DNA of 6,379 nt, from positions 1 through 6,379 of the forward strand of contig JAKACE010000109.1 in assembly GCA_021821705.1 (NCBI GenBank). The letters run 5' to 3'. The notes beneath the pieces are model-generated. The model did no database searches. It saw nothing but the letters and a program-made list of their open reading frames with translations, and was not told the DNA's origin. This DNA comes from Actinomycetes bacterium (GTDB lineage: Bacteria > Actinomycetota > Acidimicrobiia > Acidimicrobiales > Palsa-688). Below, in pieces: positions 6,282 through 6,379 of the stretch (the stretch's first letter is position 1; every line of letters begins with the position of its first letter). A program made the position numbers and the translations under genes.

Positions 6282-6379
6282 CGGAAACCGTGAACGTCGT
6301 CACGAGGCGGTTCATCTCCCTGTAGTTGGCGTGGAAACAGCTGAGCGAGCAGCCCGAGGCCAGCACCCAGAGCTTGTCC
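6274..6379 (-). CDS. C-terminal fragment of a second lipoprotein-like paralogue
   Basis: The minus-strand frame open from the window edge (first full codon at 6378) to TGA at 6276-6274 encodes about 34 residues: it begins DKLWVLASGCSLSCFH and ends VTTFTVSDG. It aligns without a gap to the C-terminus of the neighbouring lipoprotein (DKVWVLMAGCSLTCFQ ... VQSFYVSD), sharing DK-WVL, GCSL-CF, the helix and the final VSD. It is therefore a tandem duplicate of that gene. The start, signal peptide and lipobox lie outside the window, so lipidation of this copy is only inferred. Its stop overlaps the next gene's ATG by 8 nt, placing both copies and the protease in one transcript. The fragment is too short for the general ORF threshold but the paralogy makes it convincing. 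Confidence 0.85.
   Translation of the reverse strand, partial: DKLWVLASGCSLSCFHANYREMNRLVTTFTVSDG

Overview
The window is very GC-rich and looks like chromosomal DNA from a high-GC actinobacterium (Actinomycetota, possibly a deep or poorly cultured lineage). This rests on base composition, on the TetR, PAS-GAF-PP2C and LOG gene types, and on an FtsH-like protease that resembles an actinobacterial type. No RNA gene, CRISPR array, insertion sequence or phage gene is visible.

Layout from left to right: (1) bases 1-208, plus strand, the C-terminal end of a TetR-family regulator. (2) 255-836, minus strand, an intact LOG-family (Rossmann fold, PGGxGTxxE) nucleotide phosphoribohydrolase, convergent with the TetR gene. 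(3) 896 to about 2378, minus strand, a broken PAS-PAS-GAF-PP2C (RsbU/SpoIIE-type) phosphatase gene. Its pieces lie in different frames, and it has lost the PAS1/PAS2 junction and most of the phosphatase domain. (4) About 2379-2565, a short intergenic stretch. (5) 2566-5592, minus strand, a 1008-residue membrane AAA+ zinc metalloprotease related to FtsH, with a long Pro/Gly-rich N-terminus, an atypical membrane region and an enlarged AAA module. (6) 5589-6281, minus strand, a 230-residue predicted lipoprotein. (7) 6274-6379, minus strand, the C-terminal end of a second protein clearly paralogous to (6).

Genes 7, 6 and 5 form a tight, translationally coupled minus-strand unit. The first pair overlaps by 8 nt and the second by 4 nt (ATGA). 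This suggests that two related surface-anchored lipoproteins are made together with a membrane-embedded protease, so the lipoproteins may be its extracytoplasmic partners, regulators or substrates. That link is inferred from gene order and is the most interesting hypothesis here. The damaged phosphatase gene next door probably no longer works. The 3 kb protease frame beside it is intact, so the damage is not simply poor sequence quality across the whole window.
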